A stretch of 64,000 nucleotides of DNA from Bacteroidota bacterium (GCA_027619225.1 JAQCFW010000001.1:118135-182134), one strand, 5' to 3'. Positions 54,290-63,602 are shown, numbered from the stretch's first letter. The notes: generated from the sequence alone by a model not told the origin. Made by a program: numbers and translations.

Positions 54290-56064
54290 TATATCCGAAT
54301 GCTAATTACAAGGACATCATCCACCTGTTCTTCTTTTGCCTTCCAACCGTCAAACTCTTTTGCCAATTCATCTTTGTGCGTCGGGATAGGCATTACAGCA
54401 AGTCGAATTAACAGTTCTCTGAAGCGACGGCGCATGTATTTTTTTCCGAAAGGTCCTCCAAATTGATCTACGAATCCATCTGTTGAAGCAAAAATGGTGT
54501 CACCCAGCTCGAGAGGGAAAACCTGTTGGGTGTAAGACTTAGAATCTGGCTTGAATGAAGCAATTGCAAATTTATCCGCTTTCATTTCATGGAGTTCTCC
54601 TTCTCTCACGACATATAGGGGGTTGTTTGCCCCTGAGTATTGAAGCTCCATTTTTTCCATATCCACAGCCAACATAACAAGATCCATCCCGTCTTGTAGG
54701 TGGTCTGGTGAAGTTTCCGAACTGAGAACTTCTAAAGCAGCAGAGTTAAGTCTATCTAGAATTTTACTGGGTTCCGTGAAAACCTTCGTCACATGGCTTA
54801 GAGCGTTATATCCCACCAGACTCATAAATGCTCCAGGCACTCCATGCCCCGTACAGTCAACCGCTGCAACAAGTCTAATTCTACCGACCGAGCGGAAAAA
54901 GTAGAAATCTCCGGAAACGATATCTCTGGGTCGATAGAAAACGGCTGAATTGTCGAAAACCTCTGACACTTCTTTTTCTGTTGGTAGAATGGATTCCTGA
55001 ATCCTTAACGCATAGTTAATACTGTCCCGCAGATCACTGTAGAGGTCTTCCGCTCTTTTCTTTTGCTTGGACATCTCTGCAGTCCTGTCAACAACCTTTT
55101 GCGCAAGTTCTATTTCAGTGGCAGCCAAATCGTCACGCATACTCAGAAGAGCATGACCTAAAGAATCATCCTCACTGAGTGGTTCATACGGGGCGTTGAA
55201 ATCTCCAGAACCCACAGCTTCAGAAAATTTCCTTGTTTTTTGAAGTCCCTCTGCCAGTCGATTAACAGCTACGGCCATATCTCCAATCTCATCTGGAGTG
55301 ATGGGAACCTTATTGTCTGGCTGTTGACCCCTTCCCATAAATAACAAAGCTTGTTTAAGATGGCGCACCGGCACAAGTATGGATCTTGTAAGGGCAAGTC
55401 CCACGATAATTCCCAAGACAAGGACTGCAAGGGAAACCGACCCGGCAAAGAAACTCAGTTTATCTCCCAAGCGCTCCATCTGAGAAGTGGCAGCTCGAAG
55501 TGAAGATGTTTGGGCTGAAGAAAGAGAATTAAGTCTCGTACGAATGCTGTTATCGTAAAACGGGAGATCTGAGCCTTCGAGGGCGTAGTACTCCGCATCC
55601 ATCATCGCTATGGGGTTGTCATAACTCGAAAAATCCGGCAACATCATCATAATATCGTTGTAAACTAAAAACAAGCTTTTTATATCGTGATGAAGGCTGT
55701 CTAGCTGAGCTTTTGCCTCGACCCCCCAAGCTGGGCTTATCTCCGTTAATGCGGCAATATTCTCGGGGATAGTTTTGGAGATATCGTTTTGTAAAGAACG
55801 TTTCTCAGCATCGTCAGACCGGCTCTGAACAGTAATCCAATGCTTGATGCTGCCCCGAGCATTCCCAAGCGATCTATCTAAATTCTCAAGTGCTTCAATA
55901 CTTGGAACAAGTTCTTTGTCGATCTTTTCACCAATCACCCTGCTCTCACCTAACAGAGATCTTGTTTGGACAAATAATGCTCCTACGGCGAGGGTGAAAA
56001 TCCCAAACCCAAGTCCCATTCTCCATCCAATCGTAAACCTGAATTTTATGTTCGAGTTTTCCAT
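54289..56064 (-). CDS. HAMP-domain SpoIIE/PP2C-type phosphatase
   Basis: 591-residue membrane sensor-phosphatase. It has two membrane helices (about 15-32 and 208-230) flanking a four-helix-type extracytoplasmic domain, a HAMP domain (about 230-285), a coiled coil (about 315-355), and a C-terminal PP2C/SpoIIE (RsbU-like) domain with RDIVSGDFYFF, AAVDCTGHGVPGAFMS (metal-binding Asp) and FASTDGFVDQFGG. It likely dephosphorylates an anti-sigma antagonist or similar protein in response to an envelope signal. Third gene of the operon yfiR-TPR-phosphatase-CLC. Confidence 0.9.
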   Translation of the reverse strand: MENSNIKFRFTIGWRMGLGFGIFTLAVGALFVQTRSLLGESRVIGEKIDKELVPSIEALENLDRSLGNARGSIKHWITVQSRSDDAEKRSLQNDISKTIPENIAALTEISPAWGVEAKAQLDSLHHDIKSLFLVYNDIMMMLPDFSSYDNPIAMMDAEYYALEGSDLPFYDNSIRTRLNSLSSAQTSSLRAATSQMERLGDKLSFFAGSVSLAVLVLGIIVGLALTRSILVPVRHLKQALLFMGRGQQPDNKVPITPDEIGDMAVAVNRLAEGLQKTRKFSEAVGSGDFNAPYEPLSEDDSLGHALLSMRDDLAATEIELAQKVVDRTAEMSKQKKRAEDLYSDLRDSINYALRIQESILPTEKEVSEVFDNSAVFYRPRDIVSGDFYFFRSVGRIRLVAAVDCTGHGVPGAFMSLVGYNALSHVTKVFTEPSKILDRLNSAALEVLSSETSPDHLQDGMDLVMLAVDMEKMELQYSGANNPLYVVREGELHEMKADKFAIASFKPDSKSYTQQVFPLELGDTIFASTDGFVDQFGGPFGKKYMRRRFRELLIRLAVMPIPTHKDELAKEFDGWKAKEEQVDDVLVISIRI

Positions 56065-56065
56065 A

Positions 56066-57013
56066 TTACTCCCTATCTGCTTTCACCACAGCCTCTAGAG
56101 CACGCTTGTATTTATCACTTTCATCATCATTACTTAGCGCCTTGTAAATTGTCACAAGCCCCTTCAAAGTTTCTTTCCTCTCGGGAGACATTCGATGTGC
56201 TGCAAGCATAGGGTTTAATGCCTTTTCGAAAAGTTCCACACATGCATCTTGGATTTCCATAAGCTCGAACATCGCAGTTGTGTGATCGATCGATTTCAGT
56301 CTCGCGACCCCTCTATTGTATAGGTTAATCGCTAAATTATATCGCGAGGTATAATCGTCTCCATCCAATTCTATAGCTCTGGTATAATGATCGATAACTC
56401 TGGTAAAAAGTTCCTCAGAATCCGTTGATGTATTTTCCAGTAACAACCTGTTGGCCCTGGCTAAATTCTTTTCAATCTCTACCTCCTCACTTCTCCAATC
56501 TTCGTTTTTGTCGATTGTCATGCGAATTTTTACAAATTCATTAAAGTACTCTAAAATCTTCTCATCCATCCCCCTCGTAAACCCTCGCACACCGCTCACC
56601 ACATCATTCATATAGGTCTTTGAAAGATAATCCAGAGCATCAAGCGACAGTGAGGAAATTGTGGGTGAAGTGGTTTTTGTTTTTGAGTCGATTTCGTAGG
56701 CTTTGATTAGTTGGGCAACAGCTTTACCCCTTTCACTTAAGGCCAAACCAGAAGTGGAAGATCCCACATACACTTCCCTTTTAAACTTTTCTTTGTGAGA
56801 ATATCCCGCTACATACCAAGCTCGTGCATTGTCTTTCGCCTCTTTTAAAAGAGCGGGTTCAATCATTTTTATAGCTTCATCGAATAACTCCTGCTCTGCC
56901 AAATCGATTGCAGTATCTACAATGTCGTCAGAATGCAGATTCTGAGAGTACGATTGTGTAGATGCAAAAACACATAGGCTAAGCACCAGTATTGTTCCAA
57001 TATAATTTCTCAT
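56066..57013 (-). CDS. TPR-like exported protein
   Basis: 315 residues, no firm family. It has a signal peptide (RNYIGTILVLSLCVFASTQSYSQ, about 1-24). Helical repeats of TPR type follow, visible for example in ARAWYVAGYSHKEKF, DDYTSRYNLAINLYNRGVARL and ERKETLKGLVTIYKAL. The ATG at 57013 overlaps the yfiR stop by 4 bases (ATGA) and starts the signal peptide; an ATG 15 bases earlier is possible. It is likely a periplasmic adaptor between YfiR and the phosphatase, by position only. Confidence 0.75.
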   Translation of the reverse strand: MRNYIGTILVLSLCVFASTQSYSQNLHSDDIVDTAIDLAEQELFDEAIKMIEPALLKEAKDNARAWYVAGYSHKEKFKREVYVGSSTSGLALSERGKAVAQLIKAYEIDSKTKTTSPTISSLSLDALDYLSKTYMNDVVSGVRGFTRGMDEKILEYFNEFVKIRMTIDKNEDWRSEEVEIEKNLARANRLLLENTSTDSEELFTRVIDHYTRAIELDGDDYTSRYNLAINLYNRGVARLKSIDHTTAMFELMEIQDACVELFEKALNPMLAAHRMSPERKETLKGLVTIYKALSNDDESDKYKRALEAVVKADRE

Positions 57014-57573
57014 CTTGTGATTGCCCATGATAAAATTCTATTGCCCACAATCAGCCCACGTTTTAATGCGTTTTCCATATCGAGCTCATAACGAATTCTG
57101 CTGGTTTGAACCACAAAATTCACAACAGCTCCTTCAGGCATGGCCGTGTCTGCATCTACTGAAGTAACTACCATAATCGGCTTTTCCGCCGTGAACTTTA
57201 TCAATTGTTGGAGTTCCTCCCCCTCAGATTCTGTATACAAAACATGGATGAATTCACTCATTAATACCGAGTCATCAATCTCGACAACTTCGAGCATTTG
57301 GCTTCCTATGGATTGTCCTGCATACTTCTCTACCAATAAATTATACAGAGCTGTATTGCCCTGAATACCTATTCTGAAATTCCCTTGTTTTTTATCGTTT
57401 GGCCAATCATTGCTCCTTGCAAATTGAAATAAAAAGCTTGCTTTCGTAATGGCAATTGTGTTTGCCTCGTCAAGCTTAGGACCTCCCTGATCAGATTGTA
57501 ACCAAGAGAACGAAAGCGAAATCACTGTCGTAAAAAGTAGAAGATAAATATTTCTAATTCCTAGCCTGAGCAT
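57010..57573 (-). CDS. YfiR-family (DUF4154) periplasmic protein
   Basis: 187 residues with an N-terminal signal or anchor (about 8-25). The YfiR fold signatures follow: KASFLFQFARSNDWPND, FRIGIQGNTALYNLL, and GAVVNFVVQTSRIRYELDMENALKRGLIVGNRILSWA at the end. In Pseudomonas, YfiR is a redox-sensitive periplasmic repressor of the membrane cyclase YfiN; here the membrane partner in the operon is a HAMP-phosphatase instead. First gene of its operon, with a TAACTTCG box 4 bases before the ATG. Confidence 0.88.
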   Translation of the reverse strand: MLRLGIRNIYLLLFTTVISLSFSWLQSDQGGPKLDEANTIAITKASFLFQFARSNDWPNDKKQGNFRIGIQGNTALYNLLVEKYAGQSIGSQMLEVVEIDDSVLMSEFIHVLYTESEGEELQQLIKFTAEKPIMVVTSVDADTAMPEGAVVNFVVQTSRIRYELDMENALKRGLIVGNRILSWAITR

Positions 57574-57577
57574 CTTA

Positions 57578-57585
57578 CGAAGTTA
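57578..57585 (-). promoter_or_regulatory. -7 box (TAACTTCG) of the yfiR operon
   Basis: On the minus strand TAACTTCG ends 4 bases before the yfiR ATG at 57573. It matches in sequence and spacing the box before rbfA and fits a leaderless mRNA. The remainder of the 97-base gap to the FAD oxidoreductase shows nothing else. Confidence 0.45.
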
Positions 57586-57670
57586 ACTAGTCCTTTTGCT
57601 CTTAGCTCATTGTACGAGAAGGGTTCCTAACTTATAAATGTGTGGGATTATAAGAGTTAGTTAGGTGTGT

Positions 57671-58765
57671 TTAAGAAGAATATCTGGCCGTATTTATTTC
57701 CTTAGGCAGCTCTTTATCTTCAAAAATATACCTCACTAAATGTGCTGCCGTGGCCGGACCAATCAATACTCCTCTTGTGCCAAATCCATTTAGAATGTAT
57801 GTGTTTTCTTTGATTTTCCCTGCGTAAGGCCTTCTATCTTTTGAAGCGGGCCTTAATCCTGTCTCATGATTCGTTATCTCAAAATGATCGAAAACCTCAG
57901 ATGATATTATAGGCTTAATGCCCGTTAGGAGTTCTTCTCGGCCCTCCTCAGAAGGAATACTATTTGCAACATTCCACTTGTATGTAGCGCCCAATTTGTA
58001 AGTGTGATCTCCTCTAGGAAGGAGCCATTTGACTCGATTCACACACATGTTTTTCGTTTTAATGTTGGACTTTATGGTGAGTACCTCACCGTGATCAGAT
58101 TGAATTTTAAGATTGTAATTTGCGAGGTCTTCCGTTGCTCCTACTCCCCTGCAGTCTATCAAGATTGAAGAGTGAAGATTTTCATCAAATGTAGAGTTGT
58201 AGATTTTTTCTATAAATTTCCCTTTGGATTCAAGAAAAGAACGAAAAGAATCTAGCAAAAGTGGCAAATCGACCCAACCCGCTTCAGGTACGACTCCGAA
58301 ACCATGTGGAGCAACAATATCGTCTGGAGCCTCATCACTAACAGGGTTTAGAAAGTGTGATACAGCATGTTCATCATTTAATCTCTTTTCCCAAAGCATT
58401 CTATACTGAGAATTAGGGAAGACGCGCATAATAGGAGACGTATGAAGAATTTTCCCAGGTATCTTTAAGAAAGATTCTATCTTTAGATATGTGTCACGCA
58501 TCACGTCCAGATGCTCCCTTGCATTCCAAACTTCGACTATTCTTTTAAACGACACCGGATTGAACATTCCGCCTGCAACAATCGAGGCTTTGTTAGAGGT
58601 GTTAGGGGGTGACGGATGGTTAGGTGTTCTTGAAGATTTAAGTGGATTCTTAGGTGAATCCCAAACCTCATAATTCACTCCCCGCTTCTCAAGCTCCCAG
58701 GCCATAAGCGTTCCGGCAAGGCCGGCACCTACGATAATGAATTTGTCCGAGCTTGAAGCGGGCAT
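57671..58765 (-). CDS. FAD-dependent oxidoreductase (DAO family)
   Basis: 364 residues of the D-amino-acid-oxidase/glycine-oxidase class. It has the N-terminal FAD loop FIIVGAGLAGTLMAWELEKRG, the SIVAGGMFNPVS segment, and the C-terminal GLRPASKDRRPYAG and LNGFGTRGVLIGPATA motifs. Members oxidise amines, including thiazole or tRNA-modification intermediates; the substrate here is unknown. It follows kbl by one base on the same strand, so the two are co-transcribed. Confidence 0.85.
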   Translation of the reverse strand: MPASSSDKFIIVGAGLAGTLMAWELEKRGVNYEVWDSPKNPLKSSRTPNHPSPPNTSNKASIVAGGMFNPVSFKRIVEVWNAREHLDVMRDTYLKIESFLKIPGKILHTSPIMRVFPNSQYRMLWEKRLNDEHAVSHFLNPVSDEAPDDIVAPHGFGVVPEAGWVDLPLLLDSFRSFLESKGKFIEKIYNSTFDENLHSSILIDCRGVGATEDLANYNLKIQSDHGEVLTIKSNIKTKNMCVNRVKWLLPRGDHTYKLGATYKWNVANSIPSEEGREELLTGIKPIISSEVFDHFEITNHETGLRPASKDRRPYAGKIKENTYILNGFGTRGVLIGPATAAHLVRYIFEDKELPKEINTARYSS

Positions 58766-58766
58766 A

Positions 58767-59963
58767 CTAATCGATAACCCCGAGTTCGCGAGCTACCTTT
58801 TCGAAAGCGGCAAGAGCCCGGTCGAGATGTTCTTTCGTGTGGGCAGCAGAGAGTTGAACTCTAATTCGGGCTGCACCTTTAGGCACCACTGGGAAGAAAA
58901 ATCCGATTACGTATATGCCTTCTTCGAGCAGGCGGTTCGCCATGTTTTGAGACAGGCGAGCATCGCCAAGCATCACGGGGACGATCGCTGACTCGCCGTC
59001 ATTGAAAGGGAGCCCTGCATTGCGCAGTCCGTCTTTGAAATACGTGGTGTTTTCCTCGAGGCGGTCGCGGAGCTCAGTACTTTCGTCGAGCATCTTAAAG
59101 ACTTCGAGGGATGCCCCAACTATTGTCGGAGCAAGAGAATTTGAAAAGAGGTAGGGGCGAGAACGTTGGCGCAGAAGTTCGATGATTTCTTTGCGGCCTG
59201 TTGTAAATCCGCCCATCGCGCCGCCGAGAGCTTTTCCGAGAGTGCCCGTTATGATATCCACTCTGCCAAGGGCCTCGCGCAGCTCGATTGATCCTCTACC
59301 TGTTTTGCCGATAAAACCAGTTGCGTGGCACTCGTCCACCATGACTAAAGCATCGTACTTGTCTGCGAGGTCACATATTTTCCCAATCTCGGCAACATAT
59401 CCGTCCATTGAAAACACGCCGTCAGTTACGATGATTTTAAATCGAGAACCTGCTTCGATGGCTGCCTGAAGTTGTGTCTCAAGATCAATCATATCGTTGT
59501 TTGCGAAGCGGAATCTCTTTGCTTTGCAAAGACGCACTCCATCAATAATCGAAGCGTGGTTGAGGGAGTCTGAAATGATTGCGTCTTCCGCTGTTAGAAG
59601 TGGCTCGAAAACTCCGCCGTTAGCATCAAAAGCGGCGGCGTAAAGTATGGTGTCATCGGTTTGGTGAAAATCCGCAATCGTCCTCTCAAGTTCCTTATGA
59701 ATATCTTGTGTCCCACAAATAAATCTCACAGAACTCATCCCAAACCCGTGTGTATCTAACGTCTTTTTCGCCGCTTTTACTACCCTTGGATGGTTACTCA
59801 GACCGAGATAATTATTCGCGCAAAAATTAAGAACTTCAGTGCCGTCAATCAGTTTAATCACTGCATCCTGAGACGTGGCAATAATCCGTTCACTTTTAAA
59901 AAGACCAGCCTCCTCAATGTTTACGAGCTCCTGCTGAAGGTGTGATTTCATTTTTCCATACAT
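58767..59963 (-). CDS. kbl: Glycine C-acetyltransferase
   Basis: PLP enzyme that interconverts glycine plus acetyl-CoA and 2-amino-3-ketobutyrate in threonine breakdown. The 398 residues fit Kbl: [35 protein letters not shown], and [14 protein letters not shown] with the PLP lysine. No threonine dehydrogenase gene is next to it. The close relatives KAS/BioF are less likely given the full-length Kbl-type match. A perfect TAAATTTG box lies 4 bases before the ATG at 59963. Confidence 0.93.
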   Translation of the reverse strand: MYGKMKSHLQQELVNIEEAGLFKSERIIATSQDAVIKLIDGTEVLNFCANNYLGLSNHPRVVKAAKKTLDTHGFGMSSVRFICGTQDIHKELERTIADFHQTDDTILYAAAFDANGGVFEPLLTAEDAIISDSLNHASIIDGVRLCKAKRFRFANNDMIDLETQLQAAIEAGSRFKIIVTDGVFSMDGYVAEIGKICDLADKYDALVMVDECHATGFIGKTGRGSIELREALGRVDIITGTLGKALGGAMGGFTTGRKEIIELLRQRSRPYLFSNSLAPTIVGASLEVFKMLDESTELRDRLEENTTYFKDGLRNAGLPFNDGESAIVPVMLGDARLSQNMANRLLEEGIYVIGFFFPVVPKGAARIRVQLSAAHTKEHLDRALAAFEKVARELGVID

Positions 59964-59967
59964 GCCG

Positions 59968-59975
59968 CAAATTTA
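59968..59975 (-). promoter_or_regulatory. -7 box (TAAATTTG) of kbl
   Basis: On the minus strand a perfect TAnnTTTG 4 bases before the kbl ATG, with TTAG 20 bases upstream as a weak -33. It predicts a leaderless mRNA. Confidence 0.5.
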
Positions 59976-59990
59976 ACTCTGGAATGTTTC

Positions 59991-60827
59991 TTACCCTAAC
60001 ACTAGGGGATAGTTCCTCTCTCCATGTCCCATGGGGTTGTCATACTTGACAGCGTAGTCTGAACGGACGTGAGCTGAGATGATTTCTCGCAAATCAAGAC
60101 CGAAGGGATTGTCCAGGGTTTGTCCATCAGAGATCGTATTGTCTCTTAGATCTGAGAAAGTTCCAACAATGAGTCCTTCTGCCTTTTCAAACACACCGGC
60201 GAGTTTAAAAGCGAGAAACATTCTATCTATGTGGTAGAGGTATTCATCGATGTCCTCAAGAAATAGAAATGATCCAAGAACGTTTGGAAAATAGGGGGTG
60301 CCGAGAAGTGAATAGAGGACACTGAGATTTCCTCCCGTGACTTTCACATTGGGGTTGAAATCACATTCACCTCTCAGGTTCGACCATATTGCCTCGACAT
60401 CCGCCGGGGAAGTTGAAGTTAAAGTGGAGGCTACTGGCGCGTGGAGGGAGGAGATTCCGAGGTTCGTCGACCAGGCGTGGAGTGCGGTAATGTCGGAGAA
60501 GCCGACAATCCAAGTGGGGTCTGCTTTGTAGGCTGAGGAATCTAGAAGCGGGAGGAGACGGCCTGAGCCGTATCCACCACGGAGGGCGAAGACCGCGCGT
60601 ATAGATTGATCTCGGAAAGCGGAATTGAGAAGGGAAGCACGATGGGAGTCGGAGCCCGCAAATTGGTGGTGTCGCGCGTCCAGTTCTGGCGGAATTACAG
60701 GGGTGAATCCAGCAGCGAGCACAGCAGAGGCAGCAGCTTGGATGGTGGCTGGCAAGACGAAGCGGGCTGGAGCGACTAGCATGATTTTATCACCTGGTTT
60801 GAGATATTTAGGTCTGATTGAGCTCAT
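59991..60827 (-). CDS. LD-carboxypeptidase (S66 family)
   Basis: Cytoplasmic muropeptide LD-carboxypeptidase of the LdcA/MccF family, 278 residues. It has ALRGGYGSGRLLPLLD, GFSDITALHAWSTNLG, and FLFLEDIDEYLYHIDRM, typical of S66 enzymes. It removes the terminal D-alanine of recycled tetrapeptides, or in MccF-like members cleaves microcin-type products; the standard recycling role is more likely. It is divergent from metG with 95 bases between starts. Confidence 0.9.
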   Translation of the reverse strand: MSSIRPKYLKPGDKIMLVAPARFVLPATIQAAASAVLAAGFTPVIPPELDARHHQFAGSDSHRASLLNSAFRDQSIRAVFALRGGYGSGRLLPLLDSSAYKADPTWIVGFSDITALHAWSTNLGISSLHAPVASTLTSTSPADVEAIWSNLRGECDFNPNVKVTGGNLSVLYSLLGTPYFPNVLGSFLFLEDIDEYLYHIDRMFLAFKLAGVFEKAEGLIVGTFSDLRDNTISDGQTLDNPFGLDLREIISAHVRSDYAVKYDNPMGHGERNYPLVLG

Positions 60828-60909
60828 GAAATCGACTTATAAAAGCATCTATGAAAAACTTTGTGTGACATTCTTTGCGGTGAAGTTAATGAGTCTGGGA
60901 GGAGTGAGG

Positions 60910-60917
60910 TATTTTTG
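60910..60917 (+). promoter_or_regulatory. -7 box (TATTTTTG) of metG
   Basis: A perfect TAnnTTTG 5 bases before the metG ATG at 60923. No good -33 TTTG is at the right distance. A minus-strand TTAACTTCACCGCAAAGAAT in the same gap resembles the ompH promoter and may serve the LD-carboxypeptidase gene. Confidence 0.45.
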
Positions 60918-60922
60918 GGCTA

Positions 60923-63034
60923 ATGAATAAAACGCAATCAACGACCCAATTAATTAGGACTCCGAAAAGACGGCTAATTACTTCGGCTCTACCGTATGCA
61001 AACGGGCCTATTCACGTGGGTCATATGGCGGGTGCGTATTTGCCGGCGGATATTTATGTTAGGTATTTGCGTAGTGCGGGCGAAGATGTTCTTTGGGTGT
61101 GTGGAAGTGATGAGCACGGAGCTGCGATTACGCTGAGGGCAAAAAAAGACGGAACGACACCACGTGAAATCGTAGATAAATATCACGTTGAAATGCAAGG
61201 TGCGTTTAAAGGGCTAGATATCAGTTTCGATCACTATAGCCGAACTTCCAGTGAAAAACATCACAAGGTGGCGCAAGATTTTTTCTTGCAGCTTCTCAAG
61301 AATGATAGTTTTGAAGTGAAGACTCAGGAGCAGTATTACGACGAGGAAGCTGATCAGTTTTTAGCCGATAGATATATTACTGGTACGTGTCCTACATGTA
61401 ATGCCGACGGGGCTTATGGAGATCAGTGCGAGAAATGTGGGTCGACGCTTTCTCCTACAGAACTTATAAATCCCAAATCTACTCTTAGTGGTGCCAAACC
61501 GGTTTTAAAGCCTACTACGCTTTGGTATTTACCTATGGGAAGACATGAGGAGTGGTTAAAGGATTACATAGAGAATGGGATGCTTAACGGCAAGGCGCAT
61601 CATGATGCTAAGGCTTGGAAAAGTCATGTTGTAGGCCAATGTAAAAGTTGGATAGACGGCGGATTGCAAAGTAGAGCGATGACCCGCGATTTGAAGTGGG
61701 GAGTGCCGGTTCCTATAGAAGGAGCTGATGGAAAGGTCCTCTACGTTTGGCTTGATGCTCCAGTTGGATATATTACAGCAACGATGGAGTGGGCTGAGAA
61801 GAATGGACAGGATTGGCGCGACTGGTGGCAGAATGAGGACACTGAATTACTACACTTTATCGGAAAGGACAACATTGTATTTCACTGTATCATCTTTCCT
61901 ATTTTACTTAAACAACACGGAGACTTTATTTTGCCTCACCATGTACCTGCGAATGAGTTTATGAATCTTGAGGGCGATAAAATTTCAACTTCTAGAAATT
62001 GGGCTGTGTGGGTGAGTGAATTTTTGGAAAACAATCCATCGGGAAGCGATCCAATGCGTTACGTTCTGACCTCTATCATGCCAGAGCAGCGGGACAGTGA
62101 ATTTACCTGGAACGATTACAGAGACAGGATAAATAACGAACTGGCAGATGTGCTTGGGAATTTCGTAAATCGTGTCCTCGTACTTACTCGAAAATATTAC
62201 GAAGGTGTTGTTCCAGTCGCTCCGAAGGAATCTGTTTTAACGGATGTCGACAAGTCGCTTATTGAAGTACTTACAGGAGCTGGAGAGAGGATCGGTGATT
62301 TAATATTACGACATCGCTACCGGGAAGCCCAGCTCGAAGCGATGAATGTAGCCCGACGTGGGAACAAATACCTCACAGAGGAGGAGCCGTGGAAGTTTCA
62401 AAAAACTGATCCCGATAGAGTAAGAACCATCATGCACCTTGCCTGCCAAGTGGTCGGAAACTTAGGAATCGTACTCGAACCTTTCCTTCCTAGAACAGCT
62501 GAGAAAATATCTATCTCATTTGGAGTAAATGGATCTACTTGGAAGGACGTCTCCTCTTCACTTGTAAATAATGGCACCTTGTTGGGAGATCTACCTATCT
62601 TATTTACAAAAATCGACAAAGAAACGGTCGAGGCTGAGAAAGCTAAACTTGGAAACAAGGGAGGCGGCTCAACTGACTCAGAAAAATATAATATTATGAT
62701 TCAAAAAGACTCAACTACGTTCGATAATTTTTCAGAGATGGACCTTAGAGTGGCTACCGTAACTGAGTGTGTGGCTGTAAAAAAGACGAAGAAGCTTTTA
62801 GAACTTACTGTAGATACAGGACTTGATGTTAGAACGGTAGTTTCTGGAATCGCTGAGCATTTCTCCCCAGAGGATGTTATAGGGCGTAGGGTAGTGCTTT
62901 TAGCGAATCTTGAGCCACGCACAATAAAAGGGGTGGAGAGCTGTGGGATGGTTCTTATGGCTTCTACAAATGATGGTGGACTGAGGTTTATTACACCAGA
63001 AGAAGGTGTGACACCTGGAGATGTGATTCGTTAA
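60923..63034 (+). CDS. metG: Methionyl-tRNA synthetase
   Basis: Charges tRNA-Met. The 703 residues show the class I HIGH-like motif (HVGH) in PYANGPIHVGHMAG, a zinc knuckle with two CxxC pairs (CPTC and CEKC, about 155-175), the KMSKS-like DKISTSRNWAVW, and a C-terminal tRNA-binding EMAP-like domain (about 590-703: FSEMDLRVATV, VVSGIAEHFSPED, PRTIKGVESCGM). The start follows a promoter box by 5 bases. The nitroreductase follows after 23 bases. Confidence 0.97.
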   Translation: MNKTQSTTQLIRTPKRRLITSALPYANGPIHVGHMAGAYLPADIYVRYLRSAGEDVLWVCGSDEHGAAITLRAKKDGTTPREIVDKYHVEMQGAFKGLDISFDHYSRTSSEKHHKVAQDFFLQLLKNDSFEVKTQEQYYDEEADQFLADRYITGTCPTCNADGAYGDQCEKCGSTLSPTELINPKSTLSGAKPVLKPTTLWYLPMGRHEEWLKDYIENGMLNGKAHHDAKAWKSHVVGQCKSWIDGGLQSRAMTRDLKWGVPVPIEGADGKVLYVWLDAPVGYITATMEWAEKNGQDWRDWWQNEDTELLHFIGKDNIVFHCIIFPILLKQHGDFILPHHVPANEFMNLEGDKISTSRNWAVWVSEFLENNPSGSDPMRYVLTSIMPEQRDSEFTWNDYRDRINNELADVLGNFVNRVLVLTRKYYEGVVPVAPKESVLTDVDKSLIEVLTGAGERIGDLILRHRYREAQLEAMNVARRGNKYLTEEEPWKFQKTDPDRVRTIMHLACQVVGNLGIVLEPFLPRTAEKISISFGVNGSTWKDVSSSLVNNGTLLGDLPILFTKIDKETVEAEKAKLGNKGGGSTDSEKYNIMIQKDSTTFDNFSEMDLRVATVTECVAVKKTKKLLELTVDTGLDVRTVVSGIAEHFSPEDVIGRRVVLLANLEPRTIKGVESCGMVLMASTNDGGLRFITPEEGVTPGDVIR

Positions 63035-63057
63035 ATAAATTAAGAAATCACTAGGAA

Positions 63058-63570
63058 ATGTCAGTATTATCAACAATAAAAAAGAGATTTAGCCCTTATT
63101 CTTTCGATAAAACAAATGTTAGCTTTGAGGATATTGAGTCAGCTTTTGAAGCTGCTCGTTGGGCTCCCTCTGGTTATAATAACCAGCCGTGGAGATTTGT
63201 GTACACTTCACGCAACCACAATAATTTTGAGAAAATGCTTTCTTTCCCCGTAGAAGCAAATAGGAAGTGGATGAAAGACTGCGGAGGAATCGCAGTTATA
63301 CTCGCTAAAACACAAAGTGATTACAATGGCCAGTTAGACCCCTCTGCCCAGTACTGCTGCGGCCTTGCTGTAGGACAAATGCTCGTAGAAATCTCTGCAC
63401 TAGGACTGCATTCACACCAAATAGGAGGTTTTAACAGCAAAGAGTTGGCTGCTTTTTTAGGGCTTCCTGATTCTGTAATACCTATGGCTATGATGGCTGT
63501 CGGTAGAACATCTGAGGAACCTTCAAAAGACAGAAAACGAGAACCGTTGAAGGTTCTCGTTTTAAGATAA
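63058..63570 (+). CDS. Nitroreductase-family protein
   Basis: FMN-dependent NAD(P)H oxidoreductase of the nitroreductase fold, 170 residues, a short form. It has KRFSPYSFDK, AARWAPSGYNNQPWRFVY with the FMN-binding Ser/Asn, GLAVGQMLVEISALGLHSHQIGGF, and VIPMAMMAVGR at the C-terminus. Substrate unknown. An intrinsic terminator is built into its last codons (63534-63563), so the final residues RKREPLKVLVLR are partly dictated by the stem. Confidence 0.9.
   Translation: MSVLSTIKKRFSPYSFDKTNVSFEDIESAFEAARWAPSGYNNQPWRFVYTSRNHNNFEKMLSFPVEANRKWMKDCGGIAVILAKTQSDYNGQLDPSAQYCCGLAVGQMLVEISALGLHSHQIGGFNSKELAAFLGLPDSVIPMAMMAVGRTSEEPSKDRKREPLKVLVLR
63534..63563. terminator. Bidirectional terminator inside nitroreductase 3' end
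   Basis: A perfect 12-bp inverted repeat AAAACGAGAACC (63534-63545) and GGTTCTCGTTTT (63552-63563) with a 6-base GTTGAA loop. T's follow it on the plus strand and, by symmetry, on the minus strand too. It lies wholly inside the coding sequence, before the stop at 63568-63570. It probably ends both the metG-nitroreductase transcript and the leftward T9SS-cargo transcript arriving from the right. Confidence 0.75.
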
Positions 63571-63602
63571 AAATACTATATCGTTAATCCGCTAGCCGTT
63601 TT

